Shown here piece after piece: positions 4,231-5,268 of a stretch of DNA of 5,268 nt; the first letter of the stretch is position 1; each line of letters begins with the position of its first letter. Source of the DNA: Chloroflexia bacterium (GTDB lineage Bacteria > Chloroflexota > Chloroflexia > QHBQ01 > JADMIH01); assembly GCA_025927935.1 (NCBI GenBank), contig JAICKM010000514.1:1-5268 (forward strand), given 5' to 3'. The notes below the pieces were generated by a model, which worked only from the letters and a program-made list of their open reading frames with translations, was not told the origin of the DNA and did no database searches. The position numbers were made by a program, and so were the translations under genes.

Positions 4231-5268
4231 TCAGCGCGCCTTCCAGAGGCCCACGGTGTCGTCCGAGGAAGCCGTGGCGAGCGTGGCGCCGTTGGGCGCG
4301 AAGGCCACGCTCTGGATGCTGCCCTTGTGCCCTTCCAGGGTACGCAGCGCGGCGCCGTCCGCCGCGCGCCAGAGGCGCACCGTCTCGTCATAGCTGCCAG
4401 AGGCCAGCACGCTGCCGTCGGGTGAGAAGGCCACGGCATAGACGCCGTCAGTGTGCCCGGCCAGCGTGCGCAGCGCCGCGCCGTCGGCCACGCGCCAGAG
4501 CCGGATCGTGCCGTCTTCCGCCGCGGAGGCCAGAGTCTGCCCATCGGGGGCAAAGGCCACACTATGGACGATGTCGGTGTGGCCCGTCAGGGTGCGCAGC
4601 GGCGCACCATCAGCGACATGCCACAGCCGCACCGTTTTGTTGCCGAGCGCGGCGGCCAAAGTCGTGCCGTCGGAAGCAAAGGCGATCTCGTTGACCGAGG
4701 AGCCGCCTCCGTCGAGCGTGCGCAGCAGCGCGCCGTCCGCGGCCCGCCACAACTTCACCGTGCCGTCCAGCGAACCGGAGGCCAGCGTTTGCCCGTCGCG
4801 GCTGTAGGCCACCGTCTGCACCATGTAGCTATGCCCGGTGATAGTGTGCACGGGCTGCCCGTCGCTCACGCGCCAGATACGCACGGTGTTGTCTTTGCTG
4901 CCGGCGGCCAGGGTTTGCCCATCGGGGGCAAAGGCTACGCTGGTCATGCCGTCCGCGCCTTGCAGCGTGCGCAGCAGTTTGCCATCCGCCGCCCGCCACA
5001 ATTTCACTGTGCTGTCCTGCGACGCCGTGGCGATGGTCTGCCCATCGGGGGCAAAGGCCACGCCGGTCACCGTGGAGGCGTGCCCCGCCAGCTTGCCGGT
5101 CAGCGCCACACGCGCCGCGTTGGTTGCTGAGATCCCGCCCGTCGCGGGTGGCGGCTGCGTCCCGCCCCGCTCCTGGTAGCGGAACTTACCCAACTGGCTG
5201 AGCAGCACGTCATACGGCGCCTGGTTCTCCGGATGGTACTCGAACACCGCCCGCTCGAAATATTGCAC
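4231..5268 (-). CDS. Secreted/cell-surface WD40 seven-bladed beta-propeller protein, 5'-truncated by the window edge
   Basis: The C-terminal 345 residues of a larger protein. Seven WD40-type repeats fill residues about 58-343 and should close one beta-propeller, a scaffold for protein or ligand binding. Each repeat ends in (L/I)W: Trp91, 132, 174, 216, 258, 300, 342, a period of 42 residues except 41 between the first two. The turn motif S-x-D-x-T-V is kept (Asp85, 126, 168, 252, 294, 336) except in blade 4 (Asn210). Blades 2 and 4 also lack the usual GH. The segment RVALTGKL (53-60) resembles the ALRTL strand before later blades and likely closes the ring. The visible N-terminus (QYFERAVFEYHPENQAPYD) resembles a segment I recall from extracellular Chloroflexia proteins, so a signal peptide and further domains probably lie beyond the edge. 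The GTG at 5268-5266 is probably an internal valine. The ligand is unknown. Confidence 0.88.
   Translation of the reverse strand: MQYFERAVFEYHPENQAPYDVLLSQLGKFRYQERGGTQPPPATGGISATNAARVALTGKLAGHASTVTGVAFAPDGQTIATASQDSTVKLWRAADGKLLRTLQGADGMTSVAFAPDGQTLAAGSKDNTVRIWRVSDGQPVHTITGHSYMVQTVAYSRDGQTLASGSLDGTVKLWRAADGALLRTLDGGGSSVNEIAFASDGTTLAAALGNKTVRLWHVADGAPLRTLTGHTDIVHSVAFAPDGQTLASAAEDGTIRLWRVADGAALRTLAGHTDGVYAVAFSPDGSVLASGSYDETVRLWRAADGAALRTLEGHKGSIQSVAFAPNGATLATASSDDTVGLWKAR
4240..5097 (-). repeat. Array of seven ~126-bp WD40 coding repeats
   Basis: The repeats are similar in DNA as well as in protein. A 26-nt stretch beginning GTCTGCCCATCGGGGGCAAA (plus-strand reading) is identical at 4535-4560 and 5036-5061, and nearly so at 4913-4938. 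The 501-nt offset between the identical copies equals four units minus one codon, matching the 41-residue blade 2. This suggests fairly recent internal duplication or gene conversion. Confidence 0.8.

Noticed and set aside
2238..5268. WD40, nitroreductase and RNA ligase as one operon
   Set aside because: They are co-directional, but the gaps are 167 and 119 bp with promoter-like sequences in both and hairpins in the first, so separate transcription is more likely.

Overview
The window is GC-rich bacterial chromosome, most likely from a Chloroflexota bacterium (class Chloroflexia, near Roseiflexus/Kouleothrix-type lineages). This rests on remembered family features: a DUF5671-like membrane protein, and an extracellular WD40 protein carrying the 'FERAVFEYHPEN' segment that I associate with secreted Chloroflexia proteins. 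The assignment is an inference, not a database result. I see no rRNA, tRNA, CRISPR array, insertion sequence or phage structural gene.

Layout. The left part is on the plus strand. It holds a polytopic membrane protein cut by the left edge (2-913), then a terminator-like hairpin, then a gene-free stretch of about 560 bp. That stretch contains an AT-richer promoter region near 1037-1093 and a long GC-rich leader with several clean hairpins. It ends at a small secreted protein (1474-2160) made of a signal peptide, a Lys/Thr/Ala/Pro repeat linker and a divergent RlpA-like double-psi beta-barrel (DPBB) domain.

The right part is on the minus strand. Reading right to left it holds the C-terminal part of a secreted or cell-surface seven-bladed WD40 propeller protein (5268-4231, cut by the right edge), a nitroreductase-family flavoprotein (4063-3473) and a T4 Rnl1-like RNA ligase (3353-2238). 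The two blocks converge at about 2161-2240, where a 15-bp-stem hairpin can stop transcription from both sides.

How the genes relate. They do not form one obvious pathway. The membrane protein, the RlpA-like protein and the WD40 protein act at the cell envelope. The nitroreductase and the RNA ligase are cytoplasmic. The ligase appears to have its own promoter, with the -10 box lying over an upstream ATG, and probably starts at a TTG; its predicted length and motif spacing closely match T4 Rnl1. No polynucleotide kinase/phosphatase, anticodon nuclease or other RNA-repair partner is present in the window.

The items most worth a second look are the stand-alone RNA ligase, the structured leader before the RlpA-like gene, and the highly repetitive WD40 array in which none of the seven blades has the canonical WD dipeptide. 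I do not see a clear-cut new multi-gene system here.
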